Shown piece by piece: positions 38,475 through 47,677 of a stretch of DNA of 64,000 nucleotides. The DNA is taken from positions 1-64,000 of the forward strand of contig NZ_JOGX01000011.1 in assembly GCF_000719555.1 (NCBI RefSeq), read 5' to 3'. Each line of letters starts with the position of its first letter. Position 1 is the stretch's first letter. This DNA comes from Streptomyces sp. NRRL F-5727. GTDB lineage: Bacteria > Actinomycetota > Actinomycetes > Streptomycetales > Streptomycetaceae. A model generated the notes under the pieces. That model saw only the letters and a program-made list of their open reading frames with translations, made no database searches and was not told where the DNA came from. Both the position numbers and the translations under genes were made by a program.

Positions 38475-39160
38475 ACGGGCCGCAGGAGATCCGGGTGCTC
38501 GTGGTCGAGGACGACCCGGTCGCCGCCGACGCGCACGCGCTGTACGCGGGCCGGGTGGAGGGCTTCCGGGTGGTCGGGGTGGCGCACTCGCGGGCGGCGG
38601 CGGTGCGGCTGCTCGACCGGGTGCCCGTGGACCTGATCCTGCTCGACCTCTATCTGCCGGACGGCTACGGGCTCGCCCTGCTGCGGGCGCTGCGGGCCGC
38701 CGGGCACGGGGCGGACGTCATCGCGGTGACCTCGGCGCGCGATCTGGCCGTGGTGCGCGAGGGGGTCTCCCTCGGGGTGGTCCAGTACGTCCTCAAGCCC
38801 TTCGCCTTCGCCACCCTGCGGGACCGGCTGACCCGGTACGCCGAGTTCCGGGGCGCGGCCGGCGAGGCGTCCGGGCAGGACGAGGTCGACCGGGCGCTGG
38901 CCGCGCTGCGCGCCCCGCAGCCGGCGACCCTGCCGAAGGGGCTGAGCGGTCCGACGCTGGAGTCGGTCACCCGCTCCCTGCGCGAGGCGCCGGCCGGGCT
39001 GACCGCCGCGGAGGCGGGCGCGGCGGTGGGCATCTCGCGGATCACCGCCCGCCGCTATCTGGAGCACCTGGTCACCGAGGGCCGGGCGGTCCGCGCCCCG
39101 CAGTACGGCCAGATCGGCCGCCCGGAGCTCCAGTACCGCTGGCGCGGCGGCGGCCGCTGA
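38471..39160 (+). CDS. CitB/DcuR-type response regulator
   Basis: A 229-residue regulator whose ATG overlaps the kinase stop (ATGA). The receiver domain has VLVVEDDPVAADAH, phosphorylated Asp in VDLILLDLYLPDGYG (about residue 57) and the VLKPFAFATLRDRL lysine. The C-terminal output domain is of the CitB winged-helix type with GLTAAEAGAAVGISRITARRYLEHLV. It probably activates dctA in response to external dicarboxylates, by analogy with DctR/DcuR systems. Confidence 0.92.
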   Translation: MNGPQEIRVLVVEDDPVAADAHALYAGRVEGFRVVGVAHSRAAAVRLLDRVPVDLILLDLYLPDGYGLALLRALRAAGHGADVIAVTSARDLAVVREGVSLGVVQYVLKPFAFATLRDRLTRYAEFRGAAGEASGQDEVDRALAALRAPQPATLPKGLSGPTLESVTRSLREAPAGLTAAEAGAAVGISRITARRYLEHLVTEGRAVRAPQYGQIGRPELQYRWRGGGR

Positions 39161-39293
39161 CCGGCGCCCCGGCCCGCGCCGTCCGCTCACCGGACGTCAC
39201 GCCCCGATTACCGGCCGGTTCCCACCTTCCTCCAGGCTGTGGCCTCAGATGAACGCACCGTAGCCAGCCGTCACTGCGCGCGCCTACCGTGGC

Positions 39294-39968
39294 GTGGTGC
39301 ACCATCCCTCTCCTCCCTTCGACGCCCCGGCCGCGCGCCGCCTGCGTCAGGGGCTCGGCATGGCACCGGGTCATGTCGCGTACGGCCTCCGGGCCCAGTA
39401 CGGCCTCCCGGTCACCCCCGACACCGTCGCCGCCTGGGAGCGCGGCACCCTCGCGCCGAGCGAACAGGAGCTGACCGCGCTCGCGGGCGTCCTGTGGTGC
39501 TCGCCCGCCGATCTGATCGCCGTCGCCTCCACCCTGCGCGAGCACCGGGTGGCCCGCGGGCTCTCCGTGGAGGACCTCGCCCGGCACGTGGGCGTCGCCG
39601 CGCACGCGTACCGCCGGATGGAGGACGAGGGCAGCTGGAAGGGGACCGAACGGCAGACGGCCGCGCTCGCCCAGGTCCTCGGCCTCGGCCCGCGGGCGCT
39701 GATCACCGCCACCGGCGGCGACGGACGCCTCGCGGAGCTGCTGCGGGACGCGGCGACCACCCGCTGGCAGGCGTACGTGAAGCCGGCCGTGCGGATGCTG
39801 CCGCTGCCCAAGCGGGTGCTGGAGCCGGCGCTGGCGCGGCTGCACGCCGAGTACCACGCCCACATGGCGGCGACGTCCAGCTGGGGCGCCTCCGGGGCGA
39901 CGGGCGACGAGGGCCGGGCGTACCTGGAGGCGATCACCGACCACTTCTGGGCGGCGGTGGGGCACTAG
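39294..39968 (+). CDS. XRE-type helix-turn-helix protein
   Basis: A 224-residue cytosolic DNA-binding protein with two XRE-like units: about residues 12-60 (RRLRQGLGMAPGHVAYGLRAQYGLPVTPDTVAAWERG) and about 80-125 (LREHRVARGLSVEDLARHVGVAAHAYRRMEDEG). The C-terminal 90 residues have no recognised motif. Two adjacent GTG codons (39294, 39297) could start it. It is a single gene convergent with pfkA. The target is unknown. Confidence 0.82.
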   Translation: MVHHPSPPFDAPAARRLRQGLGMAPGHVAYGLRAQYGLPVTPDTVAAWERGTLAPSEQELTALAGVLWCSPADLIAVASTLREHRVARGLSVEDLARHVGVAAHAYRRMEDEGSWKGTERQTAALAQVLGLGPRALITATGGDGRLAELLRDAATTRWQAYVKPAVRMLPLPKRVLEPALARLHAEYHAHMAATSSWGASGATGDEGRAYLEAITDHFWAAVGH

Positions 39969-39985
39969 TACCCCGGGAAACGGAC

Positions 39986-40016
39986 GACGGAGGTCCCGCC
40001 GGGCGGGACCTCCGTC
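39986..40016. terminator. Bidirectional terminator between the XRE gene and pfkA
   Basis: GACGGAGGTCCCG (39986-39998) pairs with CGGGACCTCCGTC (40004-40016), a 13-bp perfect stem with a 5-nt loop, between convergent stops. Confidence 0.85.
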
Positions 40017-40034
40017 CCTGCGTGCCGGGAGCGG

Positions 40035-41060
40035 TCAGAAGACCGACTCCGCCTCCCGGATCCGGTCCGCCGGGACCGTCTTCAGCTGGGTGACGGCCTC
40101 CGCCAGCGGCACCATCTTCACGTCGGTGCCGCGCAGCGCGGTCATGTTGCCGAAGTCGCCGCGGTGCACGGCCTCCACCGCGTGCCAGCCGAAGCGGGTG
40201 GCGAGGACGCGGTCGTACGCCGTCGGGGTGCCGCCGCGCTGGACGTGGCCGAGGATGACCGGGCGGGCCTCCTTGCCGAGCCGCCGCTCCAGCTCGTAGG
40301 CGAGGGCGGTGCCGATGCCCTGGAAGCGCTCGTGGCCGAACTGGTCGATCTCGCCCTTGCCGTAGTCCATCGTGCCCTCGGCCGGGTGGGCGCCCTCGGC
40401 GACGCAGATGACGGCGAACTTCTTGCCGCGGGCGAAGCGCTCCTCGACCATCTTGACCAGGTCGGCCGGGTCGAAGGGGCGCTCGGGGAGGCAGATGCCG
40501 TGGGCGCCGCCGGCCATGCCGGACTCCAGCGCGATCCAGCCGGCGTGCCGGCCCATCACCTCGACGACCATGACCCGCTGGTGGGACTCGGCGGTGGTCT
40601 TCAGCCGGTCCATCGCCTCGGTGGCGACGCCGACGGCGGTGTCGAAGCCGAAGGTGCGGTCGGTCGACGAGATGTCGTTGTCGATGGTCTTGGGGACGCC
40701 GACGACCGGGACGCCCGCGTCGGAGAGCATCCGGGCGGCGGTCAGGGTGCCCTCGCCGCCGATCGGGATGAGGGCGTCGAAGCCGCTCTTCTCCACGAGC
40801 GCCTTGGCGTTGTCGCAGGCGGCGGCGAAGCGGTCGCGCTCCAGGCGGGACGAGCCGAGGATGGTGCCGCCGCGGGCGAGGATGCCGCTGACGGCGTTGA
40901 GGTCGAGGGTGCGGTAGCGGCCGTCGAGGAGTCCGGCGTAGCCGTCCTCGAAGCCGATGACCTCGTCCCCGTAGTTGGTCACGGCCCGGTGCACGACCGA
41001 CCGGATCACTGCGTTCAGGCCGGGGCAGTCGCCGCCTGCGGTGAGGACTCCGATGCGCAT
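40035..41060 (-). CDS. pfkA: 6-phosphofructokinase
   Basis: A 341-residue glycolytic enzyme phosphorylating fructose 6-phosphate. It begins MRIGVLTAGGDCPGLNAVIR; the phosphate-binding loop is IPIGGEGTL and the catalytic segment VPKTIDNDISSTDRTFGFDTAV. PKTIDND with MGRHAGWIAL marks the actinobacterial group that resembles PPi enzymes but normally uses ATP; the GGEGT loop supports ATP. CAGGAGA lies upstream of the ATG. It is divergent from pta. Confidence 0.95.
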   Translation of the reverse strand: MRIGVLTAGGDCPGLNAVIRSVVHRAVTNYGDEVIGFEDGYAGLLDGRYRTLDLNAVSGILARGGTILGSSRLERDRFAAACDNAKALVEKSGFDALIPIGGEGTLTAARMLSDAGVPVVGVPKTIDNDISSTDRTFGFDTAVGVATEAMDRLKTTAESHQRVMVVEVMGRHAGWIALESGMAGGAHGICLPERPFDPADLVKMVEERFARGKKFAVICVAEGAHPAEGTMDYGKGEIDQFGHERFQGIGTALAYELERRLGKEARPVILGHVQRGGTPTAYDRVLATRFGWHAVEAVHRGDFGNMTALRGTDVKMVPLAEAVTQLKTVPADRIREAESVF

Positions 41061-41402
41061 CGTGCTGTGTCTCCTGCTCGGTCGCGGTCCGTTTGAGCCG
41101 TTTCGATTCTCACACGCCGGATCCGTCCGGGGCGTTCGCCGCCGCTCCGCGCGTGCCGGGAGCGGGGCCGAACGGGGGCCTTTCGTCCCTCGGGGAGGGC
41201 CTTTCGTACAGCAAGCGACCTACCCAGGTGCAGGGGTATTGTCAAGGGGGTAATGCCGCCCTATCGGCTTCTTTTCGGGATCGAGAGTTGACTGGGGTGA
41301 CGCAGGGCGAGGGCCGGGCCCCCAGGACGGGCCGGGCCCTCACGCAGGACGGCCCTTCCACGGGACGGGCCCCTACCGCAGGACTGGACAGGAGACCACG
41401 GC
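41061..41402 (+). promoter_or_regulatory. Divergent pfkA / pta region with pta promoter and GC-rich leader
   Basis: No gene is seen in these 342 bp. A plus-strand promoter fits at TTGTCA (41239-41244), 17 bp, TATCGG (41262-41267), giving a leader of about 130 nt for pta. The leader repeats GGGCCGGGCCC at 41311-41321 and 41329-41339 and can form alternative GC-rich hairpins. The pfkA promoter was not identified with confidence. Confidence 0.4.
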
Positions 41403-43496
41403 GTGACGCGCAGCGTGTACGTGACCGGGATCGACCGCGGGGACGGCCGCCAGGTCGTCGAGCTGGGAGTCATGGAACTCCTCACCCGACAGGTGGACCG
41501 CGTGGGGGTGTTCCGCCCCCTGGTGCACGACGGTCCCGACCGCCTCTTCGACCTGCTGCGCGCCCGCTACCGGCTGACCCAGGACCCCGCCACGGTCTAC
41601 GGCATGGACTACCACGAGGCGTCCGCCCTCCAGGCCGAGCAGGGCACGGACGAGCTGGTCTCCCGGCTGGTCGACCGCTTCCACGCGGTCGCCCGCGACT
41701 ACGAGGTCGTCCTCGTCCTCGGCACCGACTTCGCCGCCACCCAGCTCCCCGACGAGCTGGCCCTCAACGCCCGCCTGGCGAACGAGTTCGGCGCCTCCGT
41801 CATCCCCGTCGTCGGCGGCAAGGGCCAGCCCTCCGAGTCCGTGCGCGCCGAGGCCCGCAACGCCTTCCGGGCCTACGACGGCCTCGGCTGCGACGTCCTC
41901 GCGATGGTCGTCAACCGGGTGGCGGGCGAGGACCGCGAGACCATCGCCGAGCGGCTGGCCGCCCGGCTCCCCGTCCCCTGCTACGTCCTCCCGGACGAGC
42001 CGGCGCTCGCCGCGCCGACGGTCGCCCAGATCACCCACGCGCTCGGCGCGACCGTCGTCCTCGGCGACGACGCCGGGCTCGCCCGCGACGCCCTGGACTT
42101 CGTCTTCGGCGGCGCGATGCTGCCGAACTTCCTCGACGCGCTGACCCCGGGCTGTCTGGTCGTCACCCCCGGGGACCGCGCCGACCTGGTCGTCGGCGCG
42201 CTCGCCGCCCACTCGGCCGGTACGCCCCCGATCGCCGGCGTCCTGCTCACCCTGGACGAGCGGCCCACCGACGCGGTCCTCACCCTGGCCGCCCGGCTCG
42301 CCCCCGGCACCCCGGTGATCTCCGTCCCCGGCAACAGCTTCCCGACCGCCGCCGAACTCTTCGCCCTGGAGGGCAAGCTGAACGCGGCCACCCCGCGCAA
42401 GGCGGAGACCGCGCTCGGCCTCTTCGAGCGGCACGTGGACACCACCGACCTGCTCAAGCGGATCTCGGTGGCGCCCAGTGGCCGGGTCACCCCGATGATG
42501 TTCGAGCACGAGCTCCTGGAGCAGGCCCGGGCCGACCGGCGCCGGGTGGTGCTGCCCGAGGGCACCGAGGAGCGGGTGCTGCGCGCCGCCGACGTGCTGC
42601 TGCGCCGGGACGTCTGCGACCTCACCCTGCTCGGCGACGTCGAGACCATCCGCAAGAAGGCCGCCGACCTCAGCGTCGACCTGCGGGACACCCAGCTGAT
42701 CGACCCGCAGACCTCCGAGCTGCGGGACGACTTCGCCGAGAAGTACGCGGCGCTCCGCGCCCACAAGGGCGTCACCGTGGAGCTCGCGTACGACGTCGTC
42801 TCGGACGTGAACTACTTCGGCACCCTGATGGTCCAGGAGGGGCTGGCCGACGGCATGGTCTCCGGCGCGGTCCACTCCACCGCCGCGACCATCCGCCCCG
42901 CCTTCGAGATCATCAAGACCAAGCCGGACGCCTCGATCGTCTCCTCGGTCTTCTTCATGTGCCTCGCCGACAAGGTGCTGGTGTACGGCGACTGCGCGGT
43001 CAACCCGGATCCGGACGCCGAGCAGCTCGCGGACATCGCCGTGCAGTCGGCGGCCACCGCGGCCCGCTTCGGCGTCGACCCGCGGATCGCGATGCTCTCG
43101 TACTCCACCGGCACCTCCGGCTCCGGCGCCGACGTCGACAAGGTCCGCGAGGCCACCAAGCTGGTCCGGGAGGCGCACCCGGCGCTGCGGATCGAGGGCC
43201 CGATCCAGTACGACGCGGCCGTGGAGCCCTCCGTGGCGGCGACCAAGCTGCCCGGCTCGGAGGTGGCCGGCCAGGCGACCGTGCTGATCTTCCCGGACCT
43301 CAACACCGGCAACAACACCTACAAGGCGGTGCAGCGTTCGGCCGGCGCCGTCGCCGTCGGCCCGGTCCTCCAGGGCCTGCGCAAGCCGGTCAACGACCTC
43401 TCGCGCGGCGCCCTCGTCAGCGACATCGTCAACACGGTCGCCATCACGGCGATCCAGTCCCAGGTCCCCGCCCCGACCGAGGAGCTCCCCGCATGA
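41403..43496 (+). CDS. pta: Phosphate acetyltransferase (long form)
   Basis: A 697-residue enzyme interconverting acetyl-CoA and acetyl phosphate. The N-terminal half (residues 1-350) has the dethiobiotin synthetase-like and DRTGG domains of long-form Pta; the C-terminal catalytic domain starts near MMFEHELLEQARADRRRVVLPEGTEERVLRAA and includes GLADGMVSGAVHSTAATIRPAF and SYSTGTSGSGADVDKVREAT. GTG 41403 has CAGGAGACC upstream. It overlaps ackA by 4 bp, so both steps of acetate overflow are co-translated. Confidence 0.96.
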   Translation: MTRSVYVTGIDRGDGRQVVELGVMELLTRQVDRVGVFRPLVHDGPDRLFDLLRARYRLTQDPATVYGMDYHEASALQAEQGTDELVSRLVDRFHAVARDYEVVLVLGTDFAATQLPDELALNARLANEFGASVIPVVGGKGQPSESVRAEARNAFRAYDGLGCDVLAMVVNRVAGEDRETIAERLAARLPVPCYVLPDEPALAAPTVAQITHALGATVVLGDDAGLARDALDFVFGGAMLPNFLDALTPGCLVVTPGDRADLVVGALAAHSAGTPPIAGVLLTLDERPTDAVLTLAARLAPGTPVISVPGNSFPTAAELFALEGKLNAATPRKAETALGLFERHVDTTDLLKRISVAPSGRVTPMMFEHELLEQARADRRRVVLPEGTEERVLRAADVLLRRDVCDLTLLGDVETIRKKAADLSVDLRDTQLIDPQTSELRDDFAEKYAALRAHKGVTVELAYDVVSDVNYFGTLMVQEGLADGMVSGAVHSTAATIRPAFEIIKTKPDASIVSSVFFMCLADKVLVYGDCAVNPDPDAEQLADIAVQSAATAARFGVDPRIAMLSYSTGTSGSGADVDKVREATKLVREAHPALRIEGPIQYDAAVEPSVAATKLPGSEVAGQATVLIFPDLNTGNNTYKAVQRSAGAVAVGPVLQGLRKPVNDLSRGALVSDIVNTVAITAIQSQVPAPTEELPA

Positions 43497-44707
43497 CCGG
43501 CACTCCCACCCGCGTCCTCGTCCTGAACTCCGGCTCCTCGTCGGTGAAGTACCAGCTCCTCGACATGAGCGACGGCAGCCGGCTCGCCCAGGGCCTGGTG
43601 GAGCGGATCGGCGAGGACACCTCCCGGCTCGCCCACACCCCGCTGCAGGGCGGCGGCGGCGCGAAGCGGGAGCGGACCGGACCGATCCCCGACCACGCGG
43701 CGGCGCTGAAGGCGGTCGCCGAGGAGCTGGCGGCGGACGGGCTCGGCCTGGACTCCCCCGAGCTGGCCGCGATCGGCCACCGGGTGGTGCACGGCGGGCT
43801 GCGCTTCACCGAGCCGACGGTCATCGACGAGGAGGTGATCGCCGAGATCGAGCGCCTGGTGCCGGTGGCGCCGCTGCACAACCCGGCGAACCTGCTCGGC
43901 ATCCGCACGGCCATGGCGCTCCGCCCCGACCTGCCGCAGGTCGCCGTCTTCGACACCGCCTTCCACACCACGATGCCGGAGGCGGCGGCCCGGTACGCGA
44001 TCGACGTGGAGACCGCCGACGCGCACCGGATCCGCCGCTACGGCTTCCACGGCACCTCCCACGCGTACGTCTCCCGGGCGACGGCGAAGCTGCTCGGCAA
44101 GGCGCCCGAGGAGGTGAACGTGATCGTGCTGCACCTCGGCAACGGCGCCTCCGCCTCGGCGGTGCGCGGCGGCCGCTGCGTGGACACCTCGATGGGCCTG
44201 ACCCCGCTGGAGGGCCTGGTCATGGGCACCCGCTCCGGCGACGTCGACCCGGCGGTCACCTTCCACCTGATGCGGGTGGCGGGCATGTCGGCCGACGAGA
44301 TCGACGTCCTGCTCAACAAGCGGTCCGGGCTCGTCGGGCTCTGCGGCGACAACGACATGCGCGAGATCCGGCGCCGGATCGACGAGGGCGACGAGCGCGC
44401 CGCGCTCGCCTTCGACGTCTACGTCCACCGGCTGAAGAAGTACATCGGCGCGTACTACGCGGTGCTCGGCCGGGTCGACGCGGTCGCCTTCACCGCCGGC
44501 GTGGGCGAGAACGCGGCGCCGGTACGGGAGGCGGCCATCGCCGGCCTGGAGGAACTGGGCCTCGCCGTGGACGCCGGTCTCAACGCCGTACGGTCGGACG
44601 AACCGCGGGTGATCTCGCCCGAGTACGCCCGGGTGGCGGTGGCCGTGGTGCCGACCGACGAGGAGCTGGAGATCGCCCGTCAGAGCTACGCACTCGTGAG
44701 CGAGTAG
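43493..44707 (+). CDS. ackA: Acetate kinase
   Basis: A 404-residue ASKHA-fold kinase converting acetyl phosphate and ADP to acetate and ATP. It begins VLVLNSGSSSVKYQLLDM; other signatures are GHRVVHGG, FDTAFHTTMP, RRYGFHGTSHAYV with the active-site His, and GNGASASAVRGGRCVDTSMGLTPLEGLVMGTRSGDVDP. The ATG overlaps the pta stop. It is 98 bp upstream of the pyk start, in the same direction. Confidence 0.97.
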   Translation: MTGTPTRVLVLNSGSSSVKYQLLDMSDGSRLAQGLVERIGEDTSRLAHTPLQGGGGAKRERTGPIPDHAAALKAVAEELAADGLGLDSPELAAIGHRVVHGGLRFTEPTVIDEEVIAEIERLVPVAPLHNPANLLGIRTAMALRPDLPQVAVFDTAFHTTMPEAAARYAIDVETADAHRIRRYGFHGTSHAYVSRATAKLLGKAPEEVNVIVLHLGNGASASAVRGGRCVDTSMGLTPLEGLVMGTRSGDVDPAVTFHLMRVAGMSADEIDVLLNKRSGLVGLCGDNDMREIRRRIDEGDERAALAFDVYVHRLKKYIGAYYAVLGRVDAVAFTAGVGENAAPVREAAIAGLEELGLAVDAGLNAVRSDEPRVISPEYARVAVAVVPTDEELEIARQSYALVSE

Positions 44708-44764
44708 CCACTCGAACGAGTGAACGCCTGAGCGGGTCCCCGCCCATTTGTACTTTCCGCCAGC

Positions 44765-44776
44765 CGGAATATTCCG
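44765..44776. promoter_or_regulatory. Palindrome upstream of pyk
   Basis: Perfect 12-bp palindrome CGGAATATTCCG, 29 bp before the pyk start in the 98-bp ackA-pyk gap. It may be an operator or contain the -10 region (TATTCC). Confidence 0.3.
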
Positions 44777-44805
44777 CAGTGAAACAAACCGATAGGATCC
44801 GCCTC

Positions 44806-46236
44806 ATGCGCCGTTCCAAAATCGTCTGCACGCTGGGCCCCGCCGTCGACTCGTACGAGCAGCTGAAGGCTCTCATCGAGGCCGGCATGAACGTGGCCCG
44901 TTTCAACATGAGCCACGGGACCCAGGCAGAGCACCAGGAGCGGTACGACCGTCTCCGCAAGGCCGCCGCCGACACCGGCCGCGCCGTCGGTGTGCTGGCC
45001 GACCTCCAGGGCCCCAAGATCCGTCTGGAGACCTTCGCGGAGGGTCCGGTCGAGCTGGTCCGCGGGGACGAGTTCACCATCACCACCGAGGACGTCCCCG
45101 GCGACAAGTCCATCTGCGGCACCACCTACAAGGGCCTCCCGGGCGACGTCTCCAAGGGCGACCAGGTCCTCATCAACGACGGCAACGTCGAGCTGCGGGT
45201 CGTCGAGGTCGAGGGCCCGCGGGTCAAGACCGTCGTCATCGAGGGCGGCGTGATCTCCGACCACAAGGGCATCAACCTGCCCGGCGCGGCGGTCAACGTC
45301 CCGGCCCTCTCCGAGAAGGACGTCGAGGACCTCCGCTTCGCCCTCCGGATGGGCTGCGACATGGTCGCGCTCTCCTTCGTCCGCGACGCCGCCGACGTCA
45401 AGGACGTCCACAAGGTGATGGACGAGGAGGGCCGCCGGGTCCCCGTCATCGCCAAGGTCGAGAAGCCGCAGGCCGTCGAGAACATGGCCGAGGTCGTCGC
45501 CGCCTTCGACGCCGTGATGGTCGCCCGCGGCGACCTCGCCGTCGAGTACCCGCTGGAGCGGGTGCCGATGGTGCAGAAGCGGCTCGTCGAGATGTGCCGC
45601 CGGAACGCCAAGCCGGTCATCGTCGCCACCCAGATGATGGAGTCGATGATCACCAACTCGCGGCCGACCCGCGCCGAGGCGAGCGACGTCGCCAACGCCA
45701 TCCTGGACGGCGCCGACGCGGTCATGCTCTCCGCCGAGTCCTCGGTCGGCGCCTACCCGATCGAGACCGTCAAGACGATGTCGAAGATCGTCACCGCGGC
45801 CGAGGAGGAGCTCCTCTCCAAGGGCCTCCAGCCCCTCGTCCCGGGCAAGAAGCCGCGCACCCAGGGCGGCTCGGTCGCCCGCGCCGCCTGTGAGATCGCC
45901 GACTTCCTCGGCGGCAAGGCGCTGATCGCCTTCACCCAGTCCGGCGACACGGCCCGCCGCCTCTCCCGCTACCGGGTGCAGCAGCCGATCCTCGCCTTCA
46001 CGACGGACGCCGACACCCGCAACCAGCTCACCCTGAGCTGGGGCGTCGAGTCCTTCCTCGTCCCCTTCGTCGACAACACCGACGCGATGGTCGACCTCGT
46101 CGACGCCGAGCTCCTCAAGCTCCAGCGCTACAACGAGGGCGACACCATGGTCATCACCGCCGGCTCGCCCCCCGGCGTCCCCGGCACCACCAACATGGTC
46201 CGCGTCCACCACCTGGGCGGCGGCGAGCGCGCCTGA
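44806..46236 (+). CDS. pyk: Pyruvate kinase
   Basis: A 476-residue enzyme converting phosphoenolpyruvate and ADP to pyruvate and ATP. It starts MRRSKIVCTLGPAVDSYEQL, has the catalytic lysine motif VIAKVEKPQAVENM and DAVMVARGDLAVEYPLERVPMVQK with TQMMESMI, and a C-terminal regulatory domain ending VRVHHLGGGERA. ATG 44806 matches the conserved family start; an in-frame upstream start at 44779 would add only nine residues. With pfkA, pta and ackA it forms a glycolysis/acetate neighbourhood. Confidence 0.96.
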   Translation: MRRSKIVCTLGPAVDSYEQLKALIEAGMNVARFNMSHGTQAEHQERYDRLRKAAADTGRAVGVLADLQGPKIRLETFAEGPVELVRGDEFTITTEDVPGDKSICGTTYKGLPGDVSKGDQVLINDGNVELRVVEVEGPRVKTVVIEGGVISDHKGINLPGAAVNVPALSEKDVEDLRFALRMGCDMVALSFVRDAADVKDVHKVMDEEGRRVPVIAKVEKPQAVENMAEVVAAFDAVMVARGDLAVEYPLERVPMVQKRLVEMCRRNAKPVIVATQMMESMITNSRPTRAEASDVANAILDGADAVMLSAESSVGAYPIETVKTMSKIVTAAEEELLSKGLQPLVPGKKPRTQGGSVARAACEIADFLGGKALIAFTQSGDTARRLSRYRVQQPILAFTTDADTRNQLTLSWGVESFLVPFVDNTDAMVDLVDAELLKLQRYNEGDTMVITAGSPPGVPGTTNMVRVHHLGGGERA

Positions 46237-46262
46237 CGCGCTCCCCTCGGGATCACGCACGA

Positions 46263-46300
46263 CGACGGCCTCTCCTCCCGGGTGGGAGGAGAGGCCGTCG
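46263..46300. terminator. Bidirectional terminator after pyk
   Basis: A 17-bp perfect stem, CGACGGCCTCTCCTCCC (46263... to 46279) with GGGAGGAGAGGCCGTCG (46284-46300) and a 4-nt loop, between convergent pyk and the secreted low-complexity protein gene. The first base of the left arm is within one position of 46263. Confidence 0.85.
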
Positions 46301-46330
46301 CTCTGTGCGGCTCCCGGAGTGGTACGGGGG

Positions 46331-47677
46331 TCAGGCCGGTTCGACGGTGTTGCGGAGGTCCTCCACGTGGAGGTTGCCGCCGAACTGGCCCGCCTGCTTG
46401 AGCTTCACGTTGGTGAAGAAGACCGCCGGGAGGTCCAGCGGGGGCGGGGACTCCGGGCCGAAGGTGATCGGGATGATGCCGAGGAGGTTGCCCTTCAGCT
46501 CCTCCGTGTACATCGTCACGGTGCCGCCGGTGATGGTCGACGTCGAGCCCCGCTGGGAGCGGACGTGGCCCTCGCGACCGTCGGAGTGCTCGGTGATCTG
46601 GTGCAGGTCCTTGATGCCCACGTAGGTCGCGGTGAACTTCAGGACCTTCTTCTCCTGGCCGCCGTAGGTCTTCACCTCGACGATGCCGTGGTACTTCAGG
46701 CCGCTGAGCGTGAGCATGGTGCTCTCCAGGCGCCACGGCTCGTCCGGGAGCAGCGGGATGCCCGGCTCCAGCTCGGCCGCGGCGAGCGCCGCGTCGTCGC
46801 GTTCGGGGCAGGGGAAGCGGGGCTTGGCGCCGTCGGGTATGTCCGTGTCCTGCTTGGCGTCCAGGCCCTTGGCGCTCTCGTCGAGCTCCTTGACCGCGAC
46901 GCCGGCCTGCTTGGCGGCCTTCTCGATGGCGGCCTTGGTCTTCGCCGCGGCGGCGTCGGCCTTCGCGGCGGCCGTGTCCTTCTGCTCGGCGGGCGCCTCG
47001 GTGGGTGCCTCGGTGGGCGCGGGCTCGTCGGCCGTGGCCGCCTTCTGCTGCGGCGCGGCCGTCGTCGCCGACGGGGTCGGCGCGGGCGTCGCGGTGGCGG
47101 ACGGGGTCGCCGTCGGCTCCCGGTCCGGGGCCAGGCCGTCGAAGAAGTCCGTGATGGCGTCGCCGACGCCCAGCGGGTCGAGCGGGTTGACCGACTGGGT
47201 GGGCGTGGGCGTCGGGGCGGGCGCGGCCGTGTCGGCGGCGGAGGCCGCGAGGGCGGACGCGGTCGCGGTCGCCGTCGGCTCCGGGGTCGCCGTGGCGGTG
47301 GGCGCGGCGGTCGCGGTCGCGGTGGCGGACGGGGTCGCCGACGGCTCCTCGGACGGTTCGGTCGGCTCGGTGGCCGTGGCCGTCGGTTCCGGCTTCGCGG
47401 TCTCGGTGGCCTTCGCCGTGGGCGTGGCCGTCGTCTCCTCCGCCACCGGCTCGTCGGAGCGGGTCACACAGGGGCCGGGGGCGAAGGGGATGTCCTTCTC
47501 GTCGGCCAGGGCGGGACTGGGCGCCAGGCCCATGCCCATGAGCACCGCGGTCGGCATGGCGGCGAGCGCCATCGCCTTGCCCGCGGGGCCCTGGATCCTG
47601 TTCAGCAGCGTCTTGCGAGGGGCCGCGTGGCGCGGCCCGCTCCTCCCGAGGCCCTGCTGGGTCTCGTCACCCCGCAC
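46331..47677 (-). CDS. Secreted protein with Thr/Pro/Ala-rich linker and C-terminal beta-rich domain
   Basis: A 448-residue exported protein. A long twin-positive N-terminus leads to a hydrophobic stretch and AxA site (PSPALADE, about residue 58). Residues 75-270 are low-complexity repeats of Thr, Ala, Pro, Glu (TATATEPTEPSEEP and similar), probably crossing the cell wall; a helical Ala/Lys stretch follows, then a C-terminal domain (about 315-448). Its FFTNVKLKQAGQFGGNLHVEDL resembles the C-terminus of the DUF6230 protein two genes upstream. GTG 47677 has GGAGG at 4 bp and overlaps the DUF6114 gene by 11 bp. Confidence 0.75.
   Translation of the reverse strand: MRGDETQQGLGRSGPRHAAPRKTLLNRIQGPAGKAMALAAMPTAVLMGMGLAPSPALADEKDIPFAPGPCVTRSDEPVAEETTATPTAKATETAKPEPTATATEPTEPSEEPSATPSATATATAAPTATATPEPTATATASALAASAADTAAPAPTPTPTQSVNPLDPLGVGDAITDFFDGLAPDREPTATPSATATPAPTPSATTAAPQQKAATADEPAPTEAPTEAPAEQKDTAAAKADAAAAKTKAAIEKAAKQAGVAVKELDESAKGLDAKQDTDIPDGAKPRFPCPERDDAALAAAELEPGIPLLPDEPWRLESTMLTLSGLKYHGIVEVKTYGGQEKKVLKFTATYVGIKDLHQITEHSDGREGHVRSQRGSTSTITGGTVTMYTEELKGNLLGIIPITFGPESPPPLDLPAVFFTNVKLKQAGQFGGNLHVEDLRNTVEPA

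Noticed and set aside
41093..43492. A long N-terminal extension of the ackA frame
   Set aside because: The extension lies in the shadow of pta; AckA begins at its conserved VLVLNSGSSSVKYQ start.
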